Shown: in pieces, positions 1-7,872 of the stretch
Layout: the number at the start of each line of letters is the position of its first letter
How positions within the stretch are numbered: position 1 is the stretch's first letter
Assembly: GCF_003315415.1 (NCBI RefSeq)
Contig: NZ_QNSB01000004.1
Location: 300,055 to 364,054, forward strand
Reading direction: 5' to 3'
Source of the DNA: Brevibacterium sanguinis
GTDB lineage: Bacteria > Actinomycetota > Actinomycetes > Actinomycetales > Brevibacteriaceae
DNA length: 64,000 nt
The notes under the pieces: generated by a model
Seen by the model: the letters and a program-made list of their open reading frames with translations, nothing else
Databases searched by the model: none
Told to the model about the DNA's origin: nothing
Program-made: the position numbers and the translations under genes

Positions 1-200
1 AGCTCGGAGAGCACGCTGAACCCGTCGATGAGCGGCAGGCCGATGTCGAGGACGACGAGGTCGAAGTCCCCGGACAGCGCCAGTTCGCGTCCGCTGAGCC
101 CATCGGCGGCCACACTGGAGGTGAACCCCGCGGCCTTGAGTCCCTTGGCGATGAACGCGGAGATCCGGTCCTCGTCCTCGACGATGAGAATTCGCTTCAC
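1..200 (-). CDS. Response regulator receiver domain, partial (cut by window start)
   Basis: This is the N-terminal part of a two-component response regulator. Reading from a GTG at 200 it gives MKRILIVEDEDRISAFIAKG, then VVLDIGLPLIDGF: the acidic pair after beta-1 and the phospho-accepting Asp of VLDIGLP are visible. The start overlaps the stop of the upstream kinase in a GTGA, so the two are translationally coupled, and the kinase is the obvious partner. The C-terminal output domain lies outside the window. An OmpR/PhoB winged helix is the usual partner of such HAMP kinases, but it cannot be seen here. Confidence 0.9.
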   Translation of the reverse strand, partial: MKRILIVEDEDRISAFIAKGLKAAGFTSSVAADGLSGRELALSGDFDLVVLDIGLPLIDGFSVLSE

Positions 201-1762
201 ACTTCCCCTTTCGGCAGGATCATCCGGAACGTGGCCCCCACCTCGGTGTCGTCGAGGACCACGGTACCGCCGTGCGCCTCGGCGATGGCTCTGATGATGG
301 ACAGCCCCAGCCCGAAACCGTCGCCCTTGTCGGTGCCGCGGCGGAATCGCTCGAAGATGTCGGCGGCGATCTCCGGCGGCACTCCGCGCCCTTCGTCGCG
401 CACCCACAGATGCACGCGGTCACCGATGCTGCGGGCCCCGAAGGCGATGGTCTCGCCCTCCTCGGTGTGGTCGACCGCGTTGGCCGCGAGCTGGAGCAGC
501 GCCTGGGTCAGGCGCTGCCGGTCCGCGCGGAGCGCCGTCACCTCCACCTCGTCGAGCGCCCATTCGCGCTCGCCGAGGGCGCTGGCCTTAGCGAGCACGT
601 CCTGGAGGAGGTGGGGGACGTCGACGGTCTCGGTCCGGACGAAGTCGGGACGGCGGGAGCGGGCCAGGACGAGCAGGTCGTCGACGAGACGCGACATCCG
701 GTCGGTCTCGTCGAGCAGCAGCGACTGGGTCTCCTCGACGTCGGCGGGATCGTCGACGTCCATGATCTCGAGGTGACCGCGGAGGACGGTGAGTGGGGTG
801 CGCAGCTCATGCCCGGCGTCGTCGAGGAAGGTGCGCTGGGCGACGAAGGCGGCCTCGAGGCGGTCGAGCATGTCGTTGAACGTCCGGCCGAGTTCGGCGA
901 TGTCGTCGTTGCCCTCGATGCTCAGCCGATTGCCGAGGTCACCGCCGGAGATCGACTGCGCGGTCCGGCGCAGTTCGGTGACCGGGGCCAGGAGGCGGCG
1001 GGCGAGGATCGAGGAGATCCCGGAGATGAGGATCGCCGCGGCCAGGGCGATGACGATGTAGATCTGCATGACCTGGGTGAGGTCGGCGCGGCTGGCGGAG
1101 ACGTTGTGCATGACGACGAAGGAGGCCGGCTTGGTCCCGGAAGGGGAGGACTCCGTGCCGGGCGAGGGGGCCGGCGCGTCCGTGGGTGCCGGCTCGGCAT
1201 CGGTCCGTGCGGCGCCCGCCGGCGGAGCCGTGGACTGCGTGCTCGCGTCGGTCGTCCCCGAACCGTCGGTCGTCCCCGCCCCGTCGGTCGTCCCCGCCCC
1301 GTCGGTCGCGACGGGGAGCACGTATCCCTCGTACTCGGCGTTCCCGATCGTCAGGGCCACGCGCCCGCCGTCGGCGGCCACCGCGGCGACTGCCCTCTCG
1401 AACTCCTTGGACTTCCCCAGGAGGGGTTCGGACTCGCCCTGGTAGAGGACGCGGCCGTCGGTGAGGAACGCGAAGAACGCCTCGTCGGCATTGGGCTGGT
1501 TCTGCTCGAGGAACTGGCTGAGCAGATGGTCGACCGAGGTGAAGGCCCTCCCGGTCTCCGGATCGACGCCGGTCTGGGCGAACGACCGCATCTCGGCGAT
1601 CTCCTGGGACATCGTCGCGGTGTTGCGGGTGCGGACGTTGTTCGACTCGACGGTGTAGAGGACGAAGCCGACGATCGTCAGGGTGAGGACGGAGAGGATC
1701 GCGACGGCGATCGTGAGTCGATTCTGAACGGTCAGCCTGATGCGCCGTTCAGCCGTCATCAT
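197..1762 (-). CDS. HAMP-domain sensor histidine kinase
   Basis: About 521 residues. Order: one N-terminal membrane helix (residues ~10-35), an extracellular sensor of ~170 residues, a second membrane helix (IYIVIALAAAILISG), HAMP, HisKA with H-box DAGHELRTPLT, and a HATPase domain with N-box (LAANAVDH), G1 (DEGRGVPPE) and G2 (GFGLGLSII). All catalytic boxes look intact. The sensor carries a low-complexity stretch of TTDGAG repeats, from 24-bp near-repeats around 1255-1310, followed by Ala/Pro-rich sequence. The ATGATG at 1762 was chosen because it overlaps the end of the upstream small membrane protein and is preceded by a purine-rich GAGGACGA. The signal is unknown. Confidence 0.92.
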   Translation of the reverse strand: MMTAERRIRLTVQNRLTIAVAILSVLTLTIVGFVLYTVESNNVRTRNTATMSQEIAEMRSFAQTGVDPETGRAFTSVDHLLSQFLEQNQPNADEAFFAFLTDGRVLYQGESEPLLGKSKEFERAVAAVAADGGRVALTIGNAEYEGYVLPVATDGAGTTDGAGTTDGSGTTDASTQSTAPPAGAARTDAEPAPTDAPAPSPGTESSPSGTKPASFVVMHNVSASRADLTQVMQIYIVIALAAAILISGISSILARRLLAPVTELRRTAQSISGGDLGNRLSIEGNDDIAELGRTFNDMLDRLEAAFVAQRTFLDDAGHELRTPLTVLRGHLEIMDVDDPADVEETQSLLLDETDRMSRLVDDLLVLARSRRPDFVRTETVDVPHLLQDVLAKASALGEREWALDEVEVTALRADRQRLTQALLQLAANAVDHTEEGETIAFGARSIGDRVHLWVRDEGRGVPPEIAADIFERFRRGTDKGDGFGLGLSIIRAIAEAHGGTVVLDDTEVGATFRMILPKGEV

Positions 1763-2189
1763 CGTCCTCGACCTCGTCGGCCTCGGCATCGTCGTCGCCG
1801 GAGTCCGCACCCTCGCCGACGTCGTCATCGTCATCGTCGTCGTCAGAGAGCTCCTGCGGCGGATTGGGCGCCGGTTCGTAGGAGCGCTCGATCCGCTTCG
1901 GCGGTTCGTCCGCGGCGTCCGACCCCGGGGAATCCGCGCCGGCCGAGGATCCGCCATCGCTGCCGGCGTCGGCGTTCGAGGAGGCGCCCGCCTCGGCGCT
2001 CTCATCACCGGGACTCGCCCCGGGCGACCCCGAGGTGTCCGCTGGCTGTGGGGTGACCTCGACAGGGGTGAGGTCCGGCGGTTCGGACTGGGCGGTGCTG
2101 CGGACGATGACGAAGGTGACGGAGGCGAGCACGACGACGAGGCCGGCCACGACCCAGCCCACCATCCGCGTCAGTCCCCCCACTCCCAT
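1749..2189 (-). CDS. Small single-pass membrane protein with Asp-rich tail
   Basis: First gene of the kinase operon; it overlaps the kinase start by about 14 bases in another frame. One membrane helix (MVGWVVAGLVVVLASVTFVIV) is followed by ~115 residues of Pro/Ser/Ala/Asp-rich disordered sequence, ending in runs of acidic residues including eight consecutive Asp. No enzymatic motif is visible. Orientation is probably N-in with the acidic tail outside. The position suggests a helper of the sensor kinase, for instance cation capture or a periplasmic-type adaptor, but that is inference. The start is uncertain: 2189 (ATG), 2165 (ATG just before the helix) and a TTG at 2201 are all possible. Confidence 0.7.
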   Translation of the reverse strand: MGVGGLTRMVGWVVAGLVVVLASVTFVIVRSTAQSEPPDLTPVEVTPQPADTSGSPGASPGDESAEAGASSNADAGSDGGSSAGADSPGSDAADEPPKRIERSYEPAPNPPQELSDDDDDDDDVGEGADSGDDDAEADEVEDDDDG

Positions 2190-2325
2190 CACACTGCCCA
2201 ACTGCGACGGCTTTGTCGAGCGGTGGCGGATGAGAGTCTTCTTAGGACCGCGTGACCCCGGCTCAGTTCAGGCGCCGAGGCGCGTGCGGTCGGGCGCCGA
2301 GGCGCGTGCGATCGGGCGCCGAGGC

Positions 2326-3168
2326 TCAGGCGCCGAAGGAGAGGAAGGTCGCGCGCATCCGCGTCGCCGAGGCCCTCACCCCGGTGAAGAGCTCGAAGGC
2401 GTCGACGGCCTGATTCACGGCCATCCCCGAGCCGTCGAGAGTCCGGCATCCCTTCGCCCTCGCCTCCTTGAGCAGCTGCGTCTCGAGGGGGAAGTAGACG
2501 ACATCGGCGACCCACTTGTCCGCCTCGAGCAGGTCCGTGTCGAACGGGGTGCCGGGAAAGGCGGCCATGCCGACCGGCGTCGCGTTGACGATCCCGTCCG
2601 CCGAGACGATCGCGGGCCCGAGGACGTCCGTCGAGATCGCGCGGACCCCGCTGCCGATGTCGGCGGCGAGCGCTTCGGCGCGCTCGGCGCTCGTGTCGGC
2701 GATGACGAGCTCACCGACCCCGAGGCTGCTCAGGGCGAAGGCGACCGCCCGGCCCGCTCCCCCGGCCCCGATCTGCACGACCCGCTCCGTCCGGGCGTTC
2801 TCGAGCCCTTCGGCGAACCCGCGGGCGAAGCCCGTGACGTCCGTGTTGTGGCCGGTCGTCGTCCCGTCCTCGGCGATGACGACCGTGTTGACCGAGCCGA
2901 TGGTCGCCGCGCCCGGATCCACCTCGTCGAGGAGCTCGAGGACCTGCTGCTTGAAGGGGTGGGTGATGTTGAGGCCGTCGAACCCCGTCAGGCGGGCCGC
3001 GGTGAGCAGCTCGGCCAGGCTCGCCTCCCGGCGCCTGGGCGCGGTGACGTCGAGAGTCCGGTAGAGCGTCCTGATCCCGTGGACGTCTCCTTCCGTCTCG
3101 TGCATCCGCGGGGTGCGGGACGCGGCGATCCCCTCCCCGATCAGTCCCAGCAGCACTGTCCTGTCCAT
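2326..3168 (-). CDS. Quinate/shikimate dehydrogenase (AroE/QsuD family)
   Basis: About 280 residues, normal for the shikimate dehydrogenase family. The substrate-binding motif SRTP (near residue 17), the catalytic Lys in NITHPFKQ, the GHNTDVTG loop and the nucleotide loop GAGGAGRA are all present. After beta-2 the sequence reads IADTSAER. An Asp there, instead of the NRT clamp of NADP-dependent AroE, points to NAD use and hence to catabolic quinate/shikimate oxidation, as in QsuD. It lies 5 bases after the dehydroquinase gene and in the same operon, next to a transporter and a QsuB homologue. ATG 3168 was chosen because the family N-terminus starts there and GAGG lies just upstream. Confidence 0.9.
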   Translation of the reverse strand: MDRTVLLGLIGEGIAASRTPRMHETEGDVHGIRTLYRTLDVTAPRRREASLAELLTAARLTGFDGLNITHPFKQQVLELLDEVDPGAATIGSVNTVVIAEDGTTTGHNTDVTGFARGFAEGLENARTERVVQIGAGGAGRAVAFALSSLGVGELVIADTSAERAEALAADIGSGVRAISTDVLGPAIVSADGIVNATPVGMAAFPGTPFDTDLLEADKWVADVVYFPLETQLLKEARAKGCRTLDGSGMAVNQAVDAFELFTGVRASATRMRATFLSFGA

Positions 3169-3173
3169 GGTCG

Positions 3174-3653
3174 TCACTTCCTCGTCGTCGCGGGTTCGTC
3201 GGTGTCGGGGTCTCCCGTCGCTGCCGTCCGGTCCGCGATCAGTCGGATCGCGTGCGCGTACCCGCACGAGCCGGCTCCGGCGATGACGGCGTCGGCGACG
3301 AGTGAGATGTACGAGTGGTGGCGGAACGGCTCGCGCGCGTGCGGGTTGCTCAGGTGCACCTCGACGACGGGGTGGGGATAGGACTTGAGCGCGTCGTGGA
3401 GGGCCACCGAGGTGTGGGTGTAGGCGGCCGCATTCACTACGGCTCCGACCGTCGTGTCCCGGGCGGCGTGGACGGCGTCGATGAGCTCGCCCTCGTGGTT
3501 CGACTGCAGGCAGCGGACCCCGAGGCCCGCCTCGGCCGCGGTGGCGGCGCAGAGTGCCTCGATGTCGGCCAGGGTCTCCGCACCGTAGACCTCCGGCTCG
3601 CGGATGCCGAGGAGGTTGAGATTGGGTCCGTTGAGGACGAGGATCGTCGCCAT
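3174..3653 (-). CDS. aroQ: Type II 3-dehydroquinate dehydratase
   Basis: About 159 residues, the standard length of the type II enzyme, which interconverts 3-dehydroquinate and 3-dehydroshikimate. Family motifs are visible in order: NGPNLNLLG, the Tyr-bearing REPEVYG loop, QSNHEGELID, NAAAYTHTS and EVHLSNPHAREPFRHHS. The ATG at 3653 is preferred over the GTG at 3659 because GAGG stands 5 bases before it; the GTG has no space for a ribosome site. The gene follows the IclR gene almost without gap and precedes the dehydrogenase, so its role here is probably quinate/shikimate breakdown (QsuC), not only aromatic amino acid synthesis. Confidence 0.94.
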   Translation of the reverse strand: MATILVLNGPNLNLLGIREPEVYGAETLADIEALCAATAAEAGLGVRCLQSNHEGELIDAVHAARDTTVGAVVNAAAYTHTSVALHDALKSYPHPVVEVHLSNPHAREPFRHHSYISLVADAVIAGAGSCGYAHAIRLIADRTAATGDPDTDEPATTRK

Positions 3654-3655
3654 CG

Positions 3656-4405
3656 TCACCTCGGCAGTCGGGCCGCGACCCGCGCGGCGGTCTCGGTCAG
3701 TCGGGGGACGAGCTCGATGAGGTCGTCGAGGGAGCGGCGGAAGACCGGGGCGGCGAGCGCGAGGGCCGCGAGCAGGCGACCGTCGAGATCGAGCACGGGC
3801 ACGGCCAGGGCGTTCATTCCGATGTCGTTCTCCTCGGACTGCGCGGCGAATCCGTGGTCACGGATCTCGGCGATCCTCGTCCGCAGCCGCGCGGGATCCG
3901 TGATCGAGTTCGGGGTCCTCGGCACGAGGTCGAGTTCGTCGACGACCCGGTCGTGGTCGGGATCGAAGGCGAGGAGCACCTGCCCCAGCGCCGAGGTGTG
4001 CAGGGGTGCGTGGTCGCCGGGATCCGTGGTCGTCCGGTACTGGGGGCCGTCGACGGTGAGCACGGTCAGTGAGGCGTTGCCCTGGCGCACCGACAGGAGG
4101 CTCGACTCACCGGTCTCCCGGGTCAGCGCCTTGAGGAGGTCCTTCGTCGCTCCGTCGAATCCGCGCCGGTGCGCGACCTTCTGGCTGAGGCGGAAGACCT
4201 CGAGGCCGAGGGTGTAGAGCCGGCTCGTCGGGTCGTACTCGGCGTAGCCGGACTCGACCAGTCCGCCGAGGAGTCGGTAGGCGGTGCTGAAGGGGTGGCC
4301 GGTGGCCTCGGCGGCGGCGGCGGCACTGATCCCCTCCGGATGCTCTCCGAGGAGTTCGAGCATCGCGAACGCCTTCGTCACCGTGTTCGATCCCTTCGGC
4401 GGCAT
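3656..4405 (-). CDS. IclR-family transcriptional regulator of quinate/shikimate genes
   Basis: About 249 residues. The N-terminal winged helix runs over residues ~8-70 (TVTKAFAMLELL... AEATGHPFSTAYRLLGGLVESGY), followed by the IclR effector-binding domain (residues ~80-245) with the typical GALGQVLLAF-like segment (TSALGQVLLAF) and RLLAALALAAP. The start has an excellent GAGAGGAGGTGG ribosome site. It sits between the dehydroquinase gene and the divergently transcribed transporter, so it most likely senses an intermediate such as quinate, shikimate or protocatechuate and controls both arms. The effector cannot be read from the sequence. Confidence 0.9.
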   Translation of the reverse strand: MPPKGSNTVTKAFAMLELLGEHPEGISAAAAAEATGHPFSTAYRLLGGLVESGYAEYDPTSRLYTLGLEVFRLSQKVAHRRGFDGATKDLLKALTRETGESSLLSVRQGNASLTVLTVDGPQYRTTTDPGDHAPLHTSALGQVLLAFDPDHDRVVDELDLVPRTPNSITDPARLRTRIAEIRDHGFAAQSEENDIGMNALAVPVLDLDGRLLAALALAAPVFRRSLDDLIELVPRLTETAARVAARLPR

Positions 4406-4537
4406 CGCCACCTCCTCTCCTCTGCTCTGATGTGTCCTCATGGACGGTTCCGGTGCACTGCGGATGTCCTGCGCATCGACCGGCCGTTGACAGACTATGT
4501 CATCTGCCTCACACTGTAAACCACAATGTAACAGTAA

Positions 4538-4554
4538 TTGCCAACATATGGCAA
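4538..4554. promoter_or_regulatory. Candidate operator in iclR/transporter divergent region
   Basis: The palindrome TTGCCA-ACATA-TGGCAA (6-bp perfect arms) lies 19 bases before the transporter start. A second, weaker pair, ACTGT (4513) and ACAGT (4531), lies just upstream. The whole 4485-4560 stretch is AT-rich against its surroundings, as expected for a divergent promoter. The IclR protein encoded next door is the likely ligand; this assignment is inference. Confidence 0.5.
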
Positions 4555-4572
4555 CCGATGATTCGAGGAACC

Positions 4573-5895
4573 ATGAGTCAAGCGATCAACGATGCTCGCC
4601 CCGCCAAGACGCCGCTGCGGGCGGCGCTCTCGAGCTGGACGGGCTCGGCGCTCGAGTACTACGACTTCGCGGTCTACGGGACCGCGGCGGCCCTCGTGCT
4701 CAACGTCCTCTTCTTCCCGGAGACCACGGCACCGGGCGTCGCGATCCTCCTGGCGATGGGCACCGTGGGCGTCGCCTACGTCGTCCGCCCGCTCGGCGCG
4801 CTCATCATGGGTCCGCTCGGCGACCGCTTCGGACGCAAGTTCGTCCTCATGCTCACCCTGTTCATGATGGGCGTCTCGACCTTCGTCGTCGGCTGCCTGC
4901 CGACCTACGACCAGATCGGCATCGGGGCCCCGCTGCTGCTCGTGGTCTGCCGCGTCATCCAGGGCCTGTCGGCCTCCGGTGAGCAGGCGAGCGCGATCAG
5001 CGTCTCCCTCGAGCACGCCGCCGAGCGGAAGCGCGCCTGGACGACGAGCTGGACACTGCACGGCACCCAGTTCGGCACCCTGCTCGCCACCGCCGTCTTC
5101 ATCCCGTTCACCGTATTCCTCCCCGAGGACCAGCTCTTCAGCTGGGGCTGGCGGGTTCCGTTCTGGCTCTCGGCCGTCGTCGTCCTCGTCGCATGGCTGA
5201 TCCGCCGTGGCCTCGACGAGCCTCCGGTGTTCAAGGAGGCCCGCGCCGAGGAGCCGCCGCTGATGTCCGTGTTCCGTCGGCACAAGGCCGCGGTCCTGAG
5301 GGTTGCGGCATGCGCGATGATCAACACCGTGAACATGGTCTTCACGGTCTGGTCCCTGTCGTTCGGCACGTCGATCGTCGGCCTCGAGCGTTCGACCATG
5401 CTCCTGGTCTCGGTGATCGCGAACGCCGTCGCCCTGCTCGCCATTCCGGCGGCCGCCCTGCTGGCCGACCGCATCGGGCGGAAGCCGGTCTTCATCACCG
5501 GAGCGCTGCTGGCCGGAGTCATGATGTTCCCGTACCTCGGCGCGGTCTCGAGCGGGAACTGGACGCTCATCTTCATCTGCGGCGCGGTCATGTCGGGCGG
5601 CTTCTACTCGATGGCGAACGCGATCTGGCCCTCGTTCTACGCCGAGATGTTCCCCACGACGGTCCGGGTCACCGGCCTGGCCCTGGGCACTCAGATCGGC
5701 TTCGCCGTCTCCGGCGGAGTCGCCCCGGCCCTTGCCTCGGCCGTCGCCGGCAGGTCCGGTGAGAACTGGGTCTCCGTCGCCGCATTCACCGCCGGGGTCT
5801 GCGTCTTCGTGGCGCTGGCCGCGCTCACGGCGAAGGAGACGAAGGCGCTGGACCTCGACGAGATCGACCGGCTCCACGCCGACCGCCGAGGCTGA
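4573..5895 (+). CDS. MHS-family MFS transporter, probable shikimate/quinate:H+ symporter
   Basis: About 440 residues with 12 predicted membrane helices. The N-terminal segment SWTGSALEYYDFAVYGTAA is typical of the metabolite:H+ symporter family (ShiA, ProP, KgtP), as are the loop motifs GDRFGRKFVL between helices 2 and 3 and ADRIGRKPVF between helices 8 and 9. ATG 4573 was chosen because CGAGGAACC precedes it and the family N-terminus begins here. It is transcribed away from the iclR-aroQ-dehydrogenase operon and is followed at 65 bases by the dehydroshikimate dehydratase gene, so quinate or shikimate import is the best reading. Confidence 0.88.
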   Translation: MSQAINDARPAKTPLRAALSSWTGSALEYYDFAVYGTAAALVLNVLFFPETTAPGVAILLAMGTVGVAYVVRPLGALIMGPLGDRFGRKFVLMLTLFMMGVSTFVVGCLPTYDQIGIGAPLLLVVCRVIQGLSASGEQASAISVSLEHAAERKRAWTTSWTLHGTQFGTLLATAVFIPFTVFLPEDQLFSWGWRVPFWLSAVVVLVAWLIRRGLDEPPVFKEARAEEPPLMSVFRRHKAAVLRVAACAMINTVNMVFTVWSLSFGTSIVGLERSTMLLVSVIANAVALLAIPAAALLADRIGRKPVFITGALLAGVMMFPYLGAVSSGNWTLIFICGAVMSGGFYSMANAIWPSFYAEMFPTTVRVTGLALGTQIGFAVSGGVAPALASAVAGRSGENWVSVAAFTAGVCVFVALAALTAKETKALDLDEIDRLHADRRG

Positions 5896-5960
5896 GGCGA
5901 CCAACCGGGTCCGGGCCCAGATCGGGCCTGGCACCCGCCACCCGACACGAAGGAGAGATG

Positions 5961-7865
5961 ATGCGGACCGCGATCGCCACTGTGTGCCTGTCGGGCACGT
6001 TGGAGGAGAAGCTCAGGGCCGCCTCGGCGGCGGGCTTCGACGGAGTCGAGATCTTCGAACAGGACCTCGTCGTCTCGCCCCGGACGCCCGAGGAGGTCGC
6101 TTCCCTGGCGGGCGATCTGGGGCTGAGCCTCGACCTCTACCAGCCCTTCCGCGATCTCGAGGGCGTCGACGAGGAGACCTTCGCACGGAATCTCCGCCGC
6201 GCGGAGGCGAAGTTCGCGCTCATGCGCCGCCTCGGGATGACGACCATGCTGCTGTGCTCCAACGTGGGGACGGCGACCATCGATGACGATGACCTGGTCG
6301 TCGAGCAGCTGCGCCGCCTCGGCGATGTCGCGGACCGTCACGGCGTCGACATCGCCTACGAGGCCCTGGCCTGGGGGCGCTTCGTCTCCGAGTACGACCA
6401 TGCCTGGGACCTCGTCCGCGCCGCCGACCACCCACGCATCGGCACGTGCCTCGACAGCTTCCACATCCTCTCCCGGAACACGGACCTCGGGCGGATCGCG
6501 GAGATCCCGGGCGAGAAGATCTTCTTCCTCCAGCTCGCCGATGCGCCGGCACTGACGATGGACGTGCTCAGCTGGTCGCGCCACCATCGGGTCTTCCCCG
6601 GCGAGGGGTCGTGGGATCTCAGCGACTTCCTCGCCCGGGTCGCGACCGCCGGATACTCGGGGCCGGTCTCGCTCGAGGTGTTCAACGACTCCTTCCGCCA
6701 GGCCGACACCTACCGCACCGCCGTCGACGGCCTCCGGTCACTGAGGTGGCTCGAGGCGAGCGTCGCCGGGAACGCCGCCCCGGCAGCCGGGAACGGCGCC
6801 TCATGCGGCGGGGTTGCCCTCGACCTCCGGCCCCTGCCCGAGGTCGCCGAGCCGCGCGATGTCAGCTTCGTCGAGCTGAGCACCGAGGATCTCGGGACCC
6901 TCACCCGCCAGCTCCACCAACTGGGCTTCGACTTCACCGGATTCCACCGGAGCAAACCGCACGTGCAGCTGTGGATGCGCGGAGACGCGCGCATCGTCAT
7001 CAGCGAGATCGACACGACGACCGACGGCATCGACCGTCCGGCCTCCGAGCGATCACCGGGCACCTACCTGCGCGGGATCGGCTTCGACGTCGATGACGCC
7101 GAGGCGGCGATGGACCGGGCCTCCCTCCTCCACGCGATCGAGGTGCCCCGCGAGCAGTCCCACGACGAGGAGGTGCTGCGCGGGGTCTTCGCCCCCGACG
7201 GCTCCGAGGTGTTCTTCCATCAGGCGGAGAAGGGAGCAGCGGCGCCGGCGTGGATCGGGGAGTTCGGTGCCGACACCTCCCGGCACGCGTCGCGCATCGA
7301 CCACGTCAACCTCGCCCAGCCGGCGAGCCACTACGACGAGTCGGTCCTCTTCTACACCTCGCTGCTCGATCTGCACGCCCAGCCCTCGCAGGACGTGCCC
7401 AGCCCCTCCGGGCTGGTGAGATCCCAGGTGATGTCCTCGTCCGACAGGTCGATCAGGATGCCGCTCAACGTCGCCCCGGTCCACTCGGAGCTCGTCGGCG
7501 ACAAGGCGCGCACGCAGACCTCGGCCGACCCCTACCCCGAGCACGTCGCGATCACGTGCGAGGACATCTTCGCCGCCGCGGCCACCGCTCGCGCCCGCGG
7601 CCTCGACTTCCTGCCGGTGCCGCAGAACTACTACGAGGATCTGGCCAGCCGCTTCGACCTCGACTCGGACTTCCTGGCCCGGCTCCAGGAGCACCACGTC
7701 CTCTACGACGCGGACGCCTCCGGCGAGTTCCTCCACTTCTACACGTCGACGATCGGCTCCGTGTTCTTCGAGATGGTCGAACGCCGAGGCGACTACCAGG
7801 GCTTCGGTGCTCCCGACGCCCCCGTGCGGCTGGCCGCCCAGTACCGCCGCAACCGCGGGATGTGA
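5961..7865 (+). CDS. 3-dehydroshikimate dehydratase, QsuB-like two-domain enzyme
   Basis: About 634 residues. The N-terminal half (1-270) is a TIM-barrel of the AP-endonuclease-2/sugar isomerase type (GFDGVEIFEQDLV, a metal-site Glu in IAYEALAWGRF, VSLEVFND), the catalytic 3-dehydroshikimate dehydratase domain. The C-terminal half (~300-630) resembles 4-hydroxyphenylpyruvate dioxygenase, two VOC modules with RIDHVNLAQP and a terminal SVFFEMVERRGDYQGFGAPD. QsuB of Corynebacterium and QuiC1 of Pseudomonas have the same fusion. The product is protocatechuate. The second of two adjacent ATGs (5961) is chosen because GGAG then has proper spacing. No protocatechuate ring-cleavage genes are in the window. 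Confidence 0.92.
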   Translation: MRTAIATVCLSGTLEEKLRAASAAGFDGVEIFEQDLVVSPRTPEEVASLAGDLGLSLDLYQPFRDLEGVDEETFARNLRRAEAKFALMRRLGMTTMLLCSNVGTATIDDDDLVVEQLRRLGDVADRHGVDIAYEALAWGRFVSEYDHAWDLVRAADHPRIGTCLDSFHILSRNTDLGRIAEIPGEKIFFLQLADAPALTMDVLSWSRHHRVFPGEGSWDLSDFLARVATAGYSGPVSLEVFNDSFRQADTYRTAVDGLRSLRWLEASVAGNAAPAAGNGASCGGVALDLRPLPEVAEPRDVSFVELSTEDLGTLTRQLHQLGFDFTGFHRSKPHVQLWMRGDARIVISEIDTTTDGIDRPASERSPGTYLRGIGFDVDDAEAAMDRASLLHAIEVPREQSHDEEVLRGVFAPDGSEVFFHQAEKGAAAPAWIGEFGADTSRHASRIDHVNLAQPASHYDESVLFYTSLLDLHAQPSQDVPSPSGLVRSQVMSSSDRSIRMPLNVAPVHSELVGDKARTQTSADPYPEHVAITCEDIFAAAATARARGLDFLPVPQNYYEDLASRFDLDSDFLARLQEHHVLYDADASGEFLHFYTSTIGSVFFEMVERRGDYQGFGAPDAPVRLAAQYRRNRGM

Positions 7866-7872
7866 CGGCCGC

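Noticed and set aside
272..2056. 594-residue open frame on the plus strand opposite the sensor kinase
   Set aside because: Low-complexity Arg/Gly/Asp-rich translation with no motif; the minus strand holds an intact histidine kinase. It is a GC-bias shadow.
4487..4516. TTGACA at 4487 as the transporter promoter
   Set aside because: A good -35 hexamer, but at 16-18 bases spacing no acceptable -10 hexamer follows.
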